DNA from: Isoetes taiwanensis
Lineage: Eukaryota; Streptophyta; Lycopodiopsida; Isoetales; Isoetaceae
Length of the DNA: 64,000 nt
NCBI GenBank assembly: GCA_021234155.1
Contig: JAJEKV010000177.1
Span: 370,001 to 434,000, forward strand
Direction of reading: 5' to 3'
In this document: positions 1-12,341 of the stretch, one piece after another
Layout: each line of letters begins with the position of its first letter
Numbering within the stretch: position 1 is the stretch's first letter
Translations under genes and position numbers: made by a program
The notes under the pieces: model-generated
What the model was told of the DNA's origin: nothing
What the model saw: only the letters and a program-made list of their open reading frames with translations
Databases searched by the model: none

Positions 1-464
1 ATGAAGAATTCATGCAACCAAATTTCAGGCCAATACAAACATCTATACAACCTTACACTACTCACTAACCTATAGCTAAATTGACAATTTGTAAAACGCA
101 ATATATCTCTAATGTCGGTTGGATAGCCGGCAGACTACAACCTCCCAGCTGTATCAAACAAACAATCCCGTTCTAGTTCGCCCCGACAGAAAATACACTC
201 CACACCCAATCCGACAAACCAGTCTAAACCTAACAAAGATCAAATTCCATCTAACCTGATATCGGCATAGTCTGGATGCTCCCGCTCCATCGATTCGTTC
301 CCTTCATTGTTCCATAGTCGTCTACCGTACCACAGTCCCTAAACCCTAAAACCCCAAATTTCAAAGCTTATTACCATACTAGTGATAGTGCCCCAGCGTT
401 GCTGGGATAACATTGGGAACCTGAGAATAATCATTAGCTACTTTTTGTAGGTTTAAGTTTCTGT
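1..464. other. Unannotated intergenic sequence
   Basis: I see no convincing coding exon, repeat or RNA here. The stretch is moderately AT-rich and contains an ordinary run of C/A-rich sequence around 340-360. It does not match the sequence preceding the second 4.3 kb repeat copy, so it lies outside the duplicated unit. Confidence 0.4.
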
Positions 465-527
465 AGAATTTGGACCCCAACTAAGGTTTTGGTTCACTCA
501 TAATTTATGTAGGTTGCACTTTCTGTA

Positions 528-701
528 TGGCGGCATGGAATGTGGGAGGCAGATTTCAGGGGCCCCGCGACCGGCGGGAGCCGGGAGCGGGTCTGAAATT
601 TTCCATGCCGCCACACAACATGGCAACCGTTTTTCATTGATTTTTACACTCATAATTTATGTACTTTCTATTCCGGTTGTCGACCCAGTTGCCATGTTGT
701 A
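528..701. mobile_element. Double-hairpin (foldback) insertion, only in copy A
   Basis: Sequence absent from the matching point of copy B, where CTTTCTGTA runs directly into GCCAATGGG. The insert has two adjacent perfect inverted repeats: TGGCGGCATGGAA at 528-540 with its complement at 601-613, and ACAACATGGCAAC at 615-627 with its complement at 688-700. The loop of the first is very GC-rich, unlike its surroundings. The loop of the second contains a partial copy of the flanking sequence (CACTCATAATTTATGTA). It could be a small foldback transposon or a template-switch product; the shared GTA at both borders is too short to call a target duplication. Confidence 0.75.
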
Positions 702-867
702 GCCAATGGGATTTAAACCACCTCGAAGGTTTTGGTTTATGATAACATATAAAAGGCATGACAAACATATGTAACGTTATGCATATGTATAGGTTTGTTG
801 TTGTATGATCTATAATGGCTTCTTTCAATCTGGCCTGTTGCTTTTGCTTTTTTCCCTATAGCTTCAC

Positions 868-1044
868 CTTTGTACTGATGCATAGTTATGATGGAAACTG
901 AAGCTACAATATTGCCCTTTTCGTACTTTTGTGCTGAGGTGTTCAGCATAAGTTTAGACTCAGAGTACATTGCCACATTGCCTCCCCTTAGCTTTGGTCC
1001 ATTATCAGGTGTGCCCATCCCTGCTGCAATCATGGCGTAAATAT
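868..1044 (-). pseudogene. Exon-like coding fragment, copy A
   Basis: A 177-base open segment with an AG acceptor before it and AAAG|GTGAAG after it, entering and leaving in phase 1. It reads IYAMIAAGMGTPDNGPKL and then RGGNVAMYSESKLMLNTS, which looks like real protein rather than noise. The same exon is preserved in copy B, with the one difference I checked being synonymous. I do not recognise the family, and no partner exons are certain, so it is probably an exon of a gene fragment carried by the repeat. Confidence 0.4.
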
Positions 1045-4000
1045 CTGTATGTGGTGCAGGTCCATTTATCAGCTTAATCTTACAACAATAACGCACTGCC
1101 ATCGTTAGAGGCGACAAATTTACATGCAAGCAAACATAGATGCTTCACCCCAAATCTCATTGTGGAAGACTAAATTAACCAGCTTCCTCTAAATAACTTT
1201 CGTAACTCTTTTTGTTTTCTTGTGCCATCTTCTACAACTTTGTAAGAAAATGAATAGACTCACCTGTTTTTGTGCATAATGTTCAACATTGATTGATGCT
1301 GAAGCAAATTATCGGCTAAAATAAAAGCATAATTTGACACCAAATTGTAACCTAAGCCATCTAAAAGCAGTATCTTTGTTTCTGGCATAACTGTTATATC
1401 TGGCATAGCGGATCTTCTACTCAATTCTCAAATCTATCAGTTTTTTTTTTTTATTGGGCTACTTTATAGATGGGATCCAAAATGCGAGTTATATAACCAT
1501 TCATATGACATCAGAGCATGGGTTCTATGCAAGCTTGAGTTCTCCAATGCCTCAAAACCTAATTCCTTAGTCTTTCGATCTACCTTGCTAGCCCGTTTTT
1601 GGCCCTGAATCATCCTGGGACAGAGTTTGAGCTTTGAATATCTCTGGCTATGTCTCCCAGTATGATATGCTCAGAAAGGGCCATACCATGCATACCTTTG
1701 TGATGTTTTGGTGATATGAGAAAGGCCATGGTTGTTGCCTCGAGTGATGCATACCTTTGTAATGTTTTGGTGATGTGAGAAAGGCCATGGTTGTTGCCTC
1801 GAGTCGATGTCCTTCTGCTTGGCATTTGTATATTTAGATAAATGGAAGGCGAAAGAAGGCAACCTCACAATAATGAAAAACCCATTCAGCCGAAAGAAAG
1901 TGCACCTTTCTCAAAATAGATAGTTCCCTATTCTTTGAAGGCATATTGCAGGTGAGATAGATAGTACACTAAGATTGGTGTATTAATCTTCAAACACTTA
2001 TTGATCTTCAAACACTTGGAATTCTAGATCAACAATCCATTTCTTTTTTCTCTGCTTTCTAAAAGCATATTGCAGGCGAGATAGATAGTACACTAAGATC
2101 TTCAAACACTTATTGATCTTCAAACACTTGGAATTCTATGTTCAAAGAATCCATTTCATTTTTCTCTGCTTTTTGAAAGCATATTGCGGGTGAGATATGT
2201 AGTAATTACCAATATTTGCTTCTTGATATTGTGCGGTGATTAAAAGATTATGATTGTATTGTACACTTGCCACAAACCATGTTCGAGAAATGCTGCCATG
2301 CAAAAATATAGGCATGCATGCATCGTCTTAAGAAAAAATTGTGTCAAACAGTTTTTGAAGGTGCCATTCACCTTAATCATCTTTCATTCTCCACTTTCAT
2401 GTTCTTGAGGGCTTGAATAATTGCATGAGAACAATAATGACATATTCTCGCCAACTACCTTCATTTTAATGGTTGCAAATGTCTCAAAGTAGTCTGGACA
2501 GAACAATGAAGGTTTCACCAAAATCCCATGATGCATAGATAATGTCCTATTGCTTCTGAGACTGCAAAAAGATAAAAATAAATTGTAGCGTTGCGGAGTA
2601 GACTGTAGAATTACAAATGATTATAGGTTCTTGGGTATATCAACGGACTATTATCCTGTTGCATTCTGTTTGTAGATGATTATGATCACTTGGGTATAGG
2701 AAATAGCACTCATTAGAACCTGAACCTGCAAGCATCAATCTTGTGAAGGAGCTCCGCATGTATATTGCCATTCATTTGAATACATGTATAGTCTTAAGAA
2801 ACAATTGTGTCAAACAGTTTTTGAAGGTGCCATTCACCTTAATCATCTTTCATGTGCTTCACAGTCCAAAAGCTAAAAACTGAAGTAATTGCATGAGAAT
2901 ACTAATTTCGTATTCTTGCCAACCAACCTCATTAATTCTTGTTGGGGTCTCAAAGTACGAAATATAAATACAAAAGTAAAATGGGGTTTTACACCATAAA
3001 AACATATACATATATCCATGCAGTTAGAATAAGTAGATAATTCAAACAGTTGGGCAAAAAGTTGTTCTCTTACCTCATAAGGATAGCATTGATAATACTC
3101 CAACAATAAAGAAATCAAGAGGTATATCCTTGCTAGATTTAAGACTCCACAGAGATGCATTTGGCTCCGCTTCCAGCATATTCTTAAATGTGTTACGGCA
3201 ATCATGGCCCAAATATTTTGCAAAAAAGCTGATGTAGTCCCATTGTTCTATAAAATATGGTTCTTTCTACATGCAGCAGCATTTCATTGTCATCTTGGAT
3301 TCAAGTTATCACCAAATTATAGGATATATACGTTGTTCCAACATTTATATAACATAAAGTGGAACCCAATTGCGGAGATCTTTGACCCATATGAGAAGAA
3401 AGAATGCAGGTGTAACAACCATCCATTTACTATCATTCTGCTTTAGCAACATCCTTGCACCTGCACATGCATGAAGAGAATGGGTACCTGAAGAGAATGA
3501 GTACCTGACATAGAGGGATCTACAGAAATAGAATCAACTGCATTTTCATTGTGAAAAAAAACAAATGTTGCACAATATCAATATAATTTCATCTTAACTC
3601 GATGTCTTTCATGTTGTTGTTTATAGCACACTATAATGCAGTTATTGTCGGCTACCTTCATTAAGCAACAGAGATATATGAGGAAAACAATCACCAGCAA
3701 GTTTCTTTCTTGCCTCTATAATAATGGGGTAAAGAGAGCATTTGGCTATTCTAGATAAGCTAGTTTGGAAACAAAACATAAGATTAACAAAATCGTGCAC
3801 CATTGTACTTGTTTAACTATGGTTTTGCAGAAAAAATTTAAAGGTATGATCACCAAGAAGCCTTCAGCCAATGAGAAAATCATACATAAGGTAGGGAAAA
3901 TGTTCCTTAGTGGATTGAACCTGGCAGCAACGAAAAATCATATATAAGGTAGGGAAAATGTTCCTTAGTGAATTGAACCTGGCAGCAACGAATAGTATTC

Positions 4001-4809
4001 AAATGCTGGATATAGCACTCCAGTATTCTTCAAGAAGCACCGCCAAAAGTGGATCCGGGAAGCTGTTTTGAGGCAATCCAGATGGTGGCAGAGGTCGAAA
4101 TGGCCAAAGCTGCTAAAGATGCAGCTATGCTTGCCCGATATCCATAGCCATATCCACCTCCGTGGCTAGAGTAGGCATCAGAACGGGCTTGATAGGGTAA
4201 CAAAAATTGTTACCCATTTTCTAATTGAATCCTCATCGTCCAACTACGTCAATCAAATCGTGGCCATCGGATCTAGGGCTGGATGCAACACAGTAAAACA
4301 TTATAATATAGGATGAAGCAAATAATATGCATTAAAACGAACATTGGAAAGATGGCTAGCACGTATTTTTCCTAAAACCCGTTCCTCCTCGTCAACGGTC
4401 AACGGTTCAAACCCCCTCTACAACATAAATGTTCCCCACACTTCTTGATCTCCTTTAATTACCATTTATCCCTTTACGTATACCCTCTCAAATGTCATCC
4501 TCCTTTCTACGTCCCAAAGATAAATACCTCGTCCCAAAGATAAATACCTCCCATCACAGGTGCCCCTTTCTCAAAACACAAATATCTCCCATTTTTATTG
4601 TCTTAAACACAAATATTTGCCATCATCCCCTCATCTATGACCGTCTCAAATGTGCCCAGTCTCAAACACAAATATTTCCCACCAACCTCAAATCAACCTA
4701 CGTTGCACAATCGTCTACGTAAAACCTATACAAATGCGAGATCAAATCAAAGTCTATATAGAATTTATATAGAAACTTCAAACCCATCTGAGCCATAGGA
4801 TACAGCCCC

Positions 4810-7800
4810 AGAATTTGGACCCCAACTAAGATTTTGGTTCACTCATAATTTATGTAGGTTGCACTTTCTGTAGCCAATGGGATTTAAACCACCTCGAAGG
4901 TTTTGGTTTATGATAACATATAAAAGGCATGACAAATATATGTAACGTTATGCATATGTATAGGTTTGTTGTTGTATGATCTATAATGGCTTCTTTCAAT
5001 CTGGCCTGTTGCTTTTGCTTTTTTCCCTATAGCTTCACCTTTGTACTGATGCATAGTTATGATGGAAACTGAAGCTACAATATTGCCCTTTTCGTACTTT
5101 TGTGCTGAGGTGTTCAGCATAAGTTTAGATTCAGAGTACATTGCCACATTGCCTCCCCTTAGCTTTGGTCCATTATCAGGTGTGCCCATCCCTGCTGCAA
5201 TCATGGCGTAAATATCTGTATGTGGTGCAGGTCCATTTATCAGCTTAATTCTTACAACAATAACGCACTGCCATCGTTAGAGGCGACAAATTTACATGCA
5301 AGCAAACATAGATGCTTCACCCCAAATCTCATTCTGAGATGGCAATTATGTGCCATAGAAATTTTTGTTCACTAATGAGTACATAATGATCATAGTATGG
5401 CAGAATTTTATGCATGTTAAAGACTGCTTCCATGACCTTGTCAAAGTTTAAGTTTTTCATGGACAGACTGCTCTCTATTATGAAAGAATAGGAACCGCTA
5501 TTAGAATTAACCCCTTCCAAATTACATAACAACCTGTTCAAAATTTAACTATTGCTTGAGTTCTCCATTGCCTCAAAACCTAATTCCTTAGTCTTTCGAT
5601 CTACCTTGCTAGCCCGTTTTTGGCCCTGAATCATCCTGGACAGAGTTTGAGCTTTGAATATCTCTGGCTATGTCTCCCAGTAGGATATGCTCAGAAAGGG
5701 CCATACCATGCATACCTTTTGTGATGTTTTGGTGATGTGAGAAAGGCCATGGTTGTTGCCTCGAGTGATGCATACTGTTGTGATGTTTTGGTGATGTGAG
5801 AAAGGTCGTGGTTGTTGCCTCGAGTCGATGTCCTTCTGCTTGGCATTTGTATGTTTAGTTTTGCAATTATATGGGATATGGAGCCATTCAGCCAAAAGAA
5901 AGTGCACCTTTCTCAAAATAGATAGTTCCCTATTCTTTGAAGGCATATTGCAGGTGAGGTAGATAGTACACTAAGATTGGTATATTAATCTTCAAACACT
6001 TATTGATCTTCAAACACTTGGAATTCTAGGTCAACAATCCATTTCTTTTTTCTCTAAAAGCATATTGCAGGCGAGATAGATAGTACACTAAGATCTTCAA
6101 ACACTTATTGATCTTCAAACGCTTGGAATTCTATGTTCAAAAAATCCATTTCATTTTTCTGCTTTTTGAAAGCATATTGCGGGTGAGATATGTAGTAATT
6201 ACCAATATTTGCTTCTTGATATTGTGCGGTGATTAAAAGATTATGATTGTATTGTACATATGCCACAAACCATGTTCGAGAAATGTTGCCATGCAAAAAT
6301 ACAGGCATGCATGCATCGTCTTAAGAAAAAATTGTGTCAAACAGTTTTTGAAGGTGCCATTCACCTTAATCATCTTTCATTCTCCGCTTTCATGTGCTTG
6401 AGTGCTTGAATAATTGCATGAGAACAATAATCATATTCTCGCCAACTACCTTCATTTTAATGCTTGCAAATGTCTCAAAGTAGTCTGGACAAAACGATGA
6501 AGGTTTCACCAAAATCCCATGATGCATAGATAATGTCCTATTGCTTCTGAGACTGCAAAAAGATAAAAATAAATTGTAGCGTTGCGGAGTAGACTGTAGA
6601 ATTACAAATGATTATAGGTTCTTGGGTATATCAACGGACTATTATCCTGTTGCATTCTGTTTGTAGATGATTATGATCACTTGGGTATAGGAAATAACAC
6701 TCATTAGAACCTGAACCTGCAAGCATCAATCTTGTGAAGGAGCTCCACATGTATATTGCCATTCATTTGAATACATGTATAGTCTTAAGAAACAATTGTG
6801 TCAAATAGTTTTTGAAGGTGCCATTCACCTTAATCATCTTTCATGTGCTTCGCCAGGTCCAAAAAGCTAAAAACTGAAGTAATTGCATGAGAATACTAAT
6901 TTCGTATTCTTGCCAACCAACCTCATTAATTCTTGTTGGGGTCTCAAAGTACGAAATACAAATACAAAAGTAAAATGGGGTTTTACACCATAAAAACATA
7001 TACATATATCCATGCAGTTAGAATAAGCAGATAATTCAAACAGTTGGGCAAAAAGTTGTTCTCTTACCTCATAAGGATAGCATTGATAACACTCCAACAA
7101 TAAAGAAATCAAGAGGTATATCCTTGTTAGATTTAAGACTCCACAGAGATGCATTTGGCTCCGCTTCCAGCATATTCTTAAATATGTTATGGCAATCATG
7201 GCCCAAATATTTTGCAAAAAAGCTGATGTAGTCCCATTGTTCTATAAAATATGGTTCTTTCTACATGCAACAGCATTTCATTGTCATCTTGGATTCAAGT
7301 TATCACCAAATTATAGGATATATACGTTGTTCCAACATTTATATAACATAAAGTGGAACCCAATTGCTGAGATCTTTGACCCATATGAGAAGAAAGACCA
7401 TCCATTTACTATCATTCTGTTTTAGCAACATCCTTGCACCTGCACATGCACTTCTAAAGATAAAACGAAAATAACAACATACTAAGAAAGCAAAGAAAGC
7501 AAATCTAGCAACAGAAGAGAATGAATACCTGAAGAGAATGAGTACCTGACATAGAGGGATCTATAGAAATAGAATCAACTGCATTTTCATTGTGAAAAAA
7601 ACCAAATGTTGCACAATATCAATATAATTTCATCTTAACTCGATGTCTTTCCTGTTGTTGTTTATAGCACGCTATAATGCAGTTATTGTCGGCTACCTTC
7701 ATTAAGCAACAGAGATATATGAGGAAAACTGCCTCTATAATAATGGGGTAAAGAGAGCATTTGGCTATTCTGGATAAGCTAGTTTGGAAACAAAACATAA

Positions 7801-9116
7801 GATTAAAATCGTGCACCATTGTACTTGTTTAACTATGGTTTTGCAGAAAAAATTTAAAGGTATGATCACCAAGAAGCCTGCAGCCATTGAGAAAATCATA
7901 CATAAGGTAGGGAAAATGTTCCTTAGTGGATTGAACCTGGCAGCAACGAAAAATCATACATAAGGTAGGGAAAATGTTCCTTAGTGAATTGAACCTGGTT
8001 TCAACGAATAGTATTCAAGATGCTGGATATAGCACTCCAAAATTCTTCAAGAAGCATCGCCGAAAGTGGATCCGGGAAGCTGTTTTGAGGCAATCCAGAT
8101 GGTGGCAGAGGTCGAAATGGCCAAAGCTACTAAAGATGCAGCTATGCTTGCCCGATATCCATAGCCATATCCACCTCCGTGGCTAGAGTAGGCATCAGAA
8201 CGGGCTTGATAGGGTAACAAAAATTGTTACCCATTTTCTAATTGAATCCTCATCGTCCAACTACGTCAATCAAATCGTGGCCATCGGATCTAGGGCTGGA
8301 TGCAACACAGTAAAACATTATAATATACGATGAAGCAAATAATATGTATTGAAATGAACGTTGGAAAGATGGCTAGCACGTACTTTTCCTAAAACCCGTT
8401 CCTCATTGTCAACGGTTCAAACCCCCTCTACAACATAAATGTTTCCCACACTTCTTGATCTCCTTTAATTACCAGATCTCCTTTAATTACCATTTATCCC
8501 TTTACGTATACCCTTTTCTCAAATGTCATCCTCCTTTCTACGTCCCAAAGATAAATACCTTGTCCCAAAGATAAATACCTCCCATCACACGTGCCCCTTT
8601 CTCAAAACACAAATATCTCCCATTTTTATTGTCTTAAACACAAATATTTGTCATCATCCCCTCATCTATGACCCCGTCTCAAATGTGCCCAGTCTCAAAC
8701 ACAAATGTTCAAATCCCCTCTACAACATAAATGTTCCCCCACTTCTTAATCTCCTTTGTCTTCAAAGACAAATAATTACCATTTATCCCTTTACGTATAT
8801 CCTTTTCTTAAATGTCATCGTCCTTTAAATACCTCGTCCCAAAGATAAATACCTCCCATCACATGTGCCCTTTCTCAAAACACAAATATCTCCCATTCTT
8901 ATTGTCTTAAACACAGATATTTGCCATCGTCCCCTCATCTATGACCCCGTCTGAAATGTGCCCAGTCTCAAACACAAATATTTCTCACCAACATCAAATC
9001 AACCTACGTCGCACAATCGTCTATATAAAACCTATACAAATGCGAGATCAAATCAAAGTCTATATAGAATTTATATAGAAACTTCAAACCCATCTGAGCC
9101 ATACGATACAACCCCA
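4810..9116. repeat. 4.3 kb tandem repeat, copy B
   Basis: Second direct copy of the unit described at 465-4809. It lacks the 174 bp hairpin insertion. Near its 3' end the short motif CCCAAAGATAAATACCTC, with surrounding CTCAAACACAAATATT-type sequence, is expanded (about 8520-8990), making this part longer than in copy A. Segment 5330-5550 replaces unrelated sequence in copy A, showing that at least one copy suffered an internal replacement after or during duplication. Confidence 0.9.
5039..5215 (-). pseudogene. Exon-like coding fragment, copy B
   Basis: Counterpart of the 868-1044 fragment, with the same length, same phase-1 borders and the same predicted peptide in the portion compared. Preservation of an open frame in both copies may mean the duplication is young, rather than that the exon is functional. 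Product not recognised. Confidence 0.4.
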
Positions 9117-9169
9117 GGCAACATGAGACGCACGATCTCGGACCGACGATCAAGATCAAATCAACCTGG

Positions 9170-9345
9170 ACCATCGGATCGTCTATATAGAATATATATA
9201 GGAACTCCCAACCCATCTGGACCACAGGATACTTCCCAAAGCCACGAGAGCCGTTGGATCTCGGATCAATGATCGGATAAGCGCGACAAACATAAGAACA
9301 TATATATGTTAGATAGATAGATTAGATATATACAAGAAAATTAGC
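9170..9345. repeat. Flanking repeat, left of the TTCTAGAA array
   Basis: Contains CCCAACCCATCTGGACCACAGGATAC-like sequence followed by GATCTCGGATCAATGATCGGAT, GGACAAATATAAGAAC-type sequence and ATATATATGTTAGATAGATA. A clearly related stretch with the same order of motifs lies at about 11750-11915 in the same orientation, so the two bracket the TTCTAGAA array. Confidence 0.7.
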
Positions 9346-9349
9346 ACGT

Positions 9350-11330
9350 CCTACGGTGCATGTTCCTACGGAAGCAAGTTTCAATTTTAGCATGTTCTAG
9401 ATTCACTTAGATTGTGTGAGATTCTCTTAGTTCTAGAACATTATAGCTAGAACATTCTAAAAGGTTCAATGTTCTAGGAGTTTTCGACATTAAGGTTTCT
9501 TTATATTTCTATAGATTCCCTTATGTTTTATGAGATTGCCTTAGATTTCGTAAATTTTTTTTACTTTCTACAACTTTCTATAACATTTTACAACTTTTTT
9601 TTATTATTCTAGAAGGTTCTATGTTCTAGAAACCCGTAGAAACTTCTAGGACATTCTAGATTCTAGAACATACTAGAAGGTTCTAGTAGGTTCTTCTAGA
9701 ATAAGGTTTAGATTGCCTTAGATTTCGTAAACTTTTTTCTACTTTCTACAACTTTCTACAAGATTTTACAACTTTTTTTTTATTATTCTAGAAGGTTCTA
9801 TGTTCTAGAACCCCCTGAGACCTTCTAGAACATTCTAGATTCTTCTAGCATGTTAGAAGGTTCTAGAAGTTTTTAGAACATTCTAGGTTATTCTAGAATA
9901 TTCTAGAAGTTCTAGGAAGCCCTTGAATTTTACAGAACATTCCATAATTTTTGGAACATCCTAGAACTTTCTGGAGCATTCTAGAACTTTCTAACTAAGA
10001 ACCAGAATGCTTATCTAGAATCCCTGGGACCTTCTAGGACATCTAGAATAAGGTTTAGATTGCCTTAGATTTCGTAAACTTTTTTTACTTTCTACAAGAT
10101 TTTACAACTTTTTTTTATTATTCTAGAAGGTTCTACGTTCTAGAACCTTGAGACCTTCTAGAACATTCTAGATTCTTCTAGAACATGCTAGAAGGGTCTA
10201 GGTTCTTCTAGAAGGTTCTAGAAGTTTCTAGGTTCTTCTAGAACATTCTAGAAGTTTCTAGAAGGTTCTAAGTTCTTCTAGAATAAGGTTTAGATTGCCT
10301 TAGATTTCGTAAATGTTTTTTATTTTCTACAAGATTTTACAATTTTTTTTTTATTATTCTAGAAGGTTCTATGTTCTAGAACCCCCTGAGACCTTCTAGA
10401 ACATTTTAGATTCTTCTAGAGTATGCTAGAAGGTTCTAGAAGATTCTAGATTCTTTTAGAACATTCTAAAAGTTCTAGGAAGCCCTTGAATTTTTCAGAA
10501 CATTCCTAATTATTGGAACATCCTAGAACTTTCTAGAGCATTCTAGAACTTCAATCTAGATCTTTCTAGATCTTTCTAAATGTTCGAGTTTTAACATGTT
10601 CCTATGCTGCAAATTCTTGTCGTGCCCTACATTATAAAAGAATCTCTTGAAAATACTCTAAATTCATAGATTTTCTAAGATTCTACCAATGTTCTCTTGG
10701 AGGTTTCGTGGAGATTCCTCTAAATTTTATTAGATTCCATTAGATTTCTGTAGATTCTCCAAGATTCTATGAAGATCCCCAGATTTTATGAGATTGCCCT
10801 AGGTTCCCTTACATTATATGAGATTCAAAGAGATTCTATAAAGATTTCCCTAGATACTTTAAGATTTCGTCAATATTTTCTTAGATTCCCTTAGATTTTA
10901 TGAAGATTCCCTTAGATCCATTAGATTTTAAGAGATTCCCTTAGGCTTGTAAATATTTTCCTAGATTCTCTTACATTTCATGAGATTTTCTTAGATTTCG
11001 TTAGATTCTCCTAGATTCCTTTACATTCTAGAACTTTTTGGAACATTCTAAGACTTTCTGGAAAAATATCCTGGAACTTTCTGGAAGTATTTCCCTAGAT
11101 TCCCATAGATTCCCCTACATTTTAGAACATCCTAGAACTTATTTGAACAATTTGTAACTTTCTAGAAAAATTTTCTTAGATTCCCCCCAGATTTTCTTAT
11201 GTTTTAGAATTTTCTAGAATATTTTGGAACTTTCTAGAGCTTCCAGAATATTTTATAACTCTTTTGAACTAGCTAGAATGTTATATTCTATTTTATCTTA
11301 ATTAGAATATTACCTTTAAGTATACTTGAA
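9350..11330. repeat. AT-rich array of TTCTAGAA palindromes
   Basis: A 2 kb low-complexity region in which the 8-base palindrome TTCTAGAA and its one-base variants recur many times, embedded in longer irregular repeats. One longer unit, starting GCCTTAGATTTCGTAAA, then TTTCTACAA and a T-tract, then TTATTATTCTAGAAGGTTC, begins near 9536, 9714, 10057 and 10297. The right third (10600-11300) is more diverged, with AGATTCCCTTAGATT-type units. No open frame of note. TTCTAGAA has the form of a minimal heat-shock element (TTCnnGAA), but this may be coincidence from a satellite-like expansion. Confidence 0.85.
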
Positions 11331-11352
11331 ATATAAATATTCATGAAATTAA

Positions 11353-11410
11353 TGCTTGGTCTAGTGGTTAGAATGGGGGGTTAATGGCTGGGGTTCAAAT
11401 CCCCCACACA
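11353..11410 (+). mobile_element. tRNA-derived SINE-like head
   Basis: Sequence GCTTGGTCTAGTGGTTAG matches a Pol III A box and GGTTCAAATCC, about 30 bases later, matches a B box with one difference from GGTTCGANTCC. The spacing is shorter than in a typical tRNA gene and no cloverleaf acceptor stem forms, so a SINE head or tRNA relic is more likely than a tRNA gene. It is followed by an A-rich stretch and does not show a clear target duplication. Confidence 0.55.
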
Positions 11411-11454
11411 ACATAAAAATTTTAAAAGCCTTTTCTCAATGGATGAGCATTCAA

Positions 11455-11915
11455 CGTGGGCCGTAGGATCTTGGACCCGATCAAGGGTTGAGATCTCATT
11501 ACGTGACAATAATTAAAGCAACATGAGCTATAAGATCTATTACATATAATTCCTAAAGTCATGTGCACCGTAGGATAGGTGCTAAGCCATGTGAGCCGTA
11601 AGATCCTGGATCGACGATCAGGATCAAGAACAATCTGGATCGCAGGATCTATTACATATAACTCCTAAAGCCATGTGCACCGTAGGATATGTCCCAAAGC
11701 AACGTGAGCCATAGGATCTTGGACCAACGATCGGGATCAAATCAACCTGGACCGTAGGATCGCTTACATATAATCTATATACAAACTCCCAAGCCATCTA
11801 GGTCATACGATACCTCCCAAGCCATGTCAGCCGTAGGATCTCGGATCAACGGTCGGATTGAGTGGGACAAATATAAGAACATATATATGTTAGATAGATA
11901 TATATCTCCATCATA
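11455..11915. repeat. Degenerate tandem repeats with CCGTAGGATC core
   Basis: Several imperfect copies of a 60-100 base unit whose core reads GTGAGCCGTAGGATCTTGGA followed by CGATC(A/G)GGATCAA. The last copy merges with sequence related to 9170-9345, including GATCTCGGATCAACGGTCGGAT and ATATATATGTTAGATAGATA. It forms the right flank of the TTCTAGAA array and may be part of one compound mobile or satellite unit. Confidence 0.7.
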
Positions 11916-12341
11916 TAAAATTGTGGAAGCTGTTTTTTGGTGAGGTGGCAAAAAAAAAGATGAGGTGTACAGGGGCAAAAAATTCCACATCAACAAGTCA
12001 GATTGGGATGGAGGGGCAAGATTTCTTTAGGTGAATAGAGCAATTTAGTTCCTCTGCTTGGCGCTTGATGCACGCCATAGCCGCTCTATTGATTTTCACA
12101 GGGATTTGAAGTGCGCAAATCTACTTTGGATTCAGAAGGACACGACAGATCGAATTTGCTTCTTCTAGAGGGTTGTCTCGATCTTTCATATGTCGAGTTT
12201 CTTCCGCTTTATGAACGCCCTTCAGTCCTTAAGGTTTTGGGCTGCTGCTACTACCACGCTATCTTATCCGTGGCGCTAAGTGGCATGATCTAGACGTTTA
12301 CCTGCTTTTCATTCAGACTACTTTCGCCAGATTATCTCAAG

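Larger units (their letters stand above)
465..4809. repeat. 4.3 kb tandem repeat, copy A
   Basis: First of two direct copies of a 4.3 kb unit. Both begin with the same sequence (GAATTTGGACCCCAACTAAG) and end with a CATCTGAGCCATA...CCCCAG segment, so the junction is head-to-tail at about 4810. The copies are nearly identical over most of their length but differ at about 1155-1530 against 5330-5550, where the two contain unrelated sequence, and copy A alone carries a 174 bp insertion. Short exon-like coding fragments survive in both, for example a plus-strand segment near 4058-4142 that reads CFEAIQMVAEVEMAKAAKDA. No full gene is visible. Confidence 0.9.
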
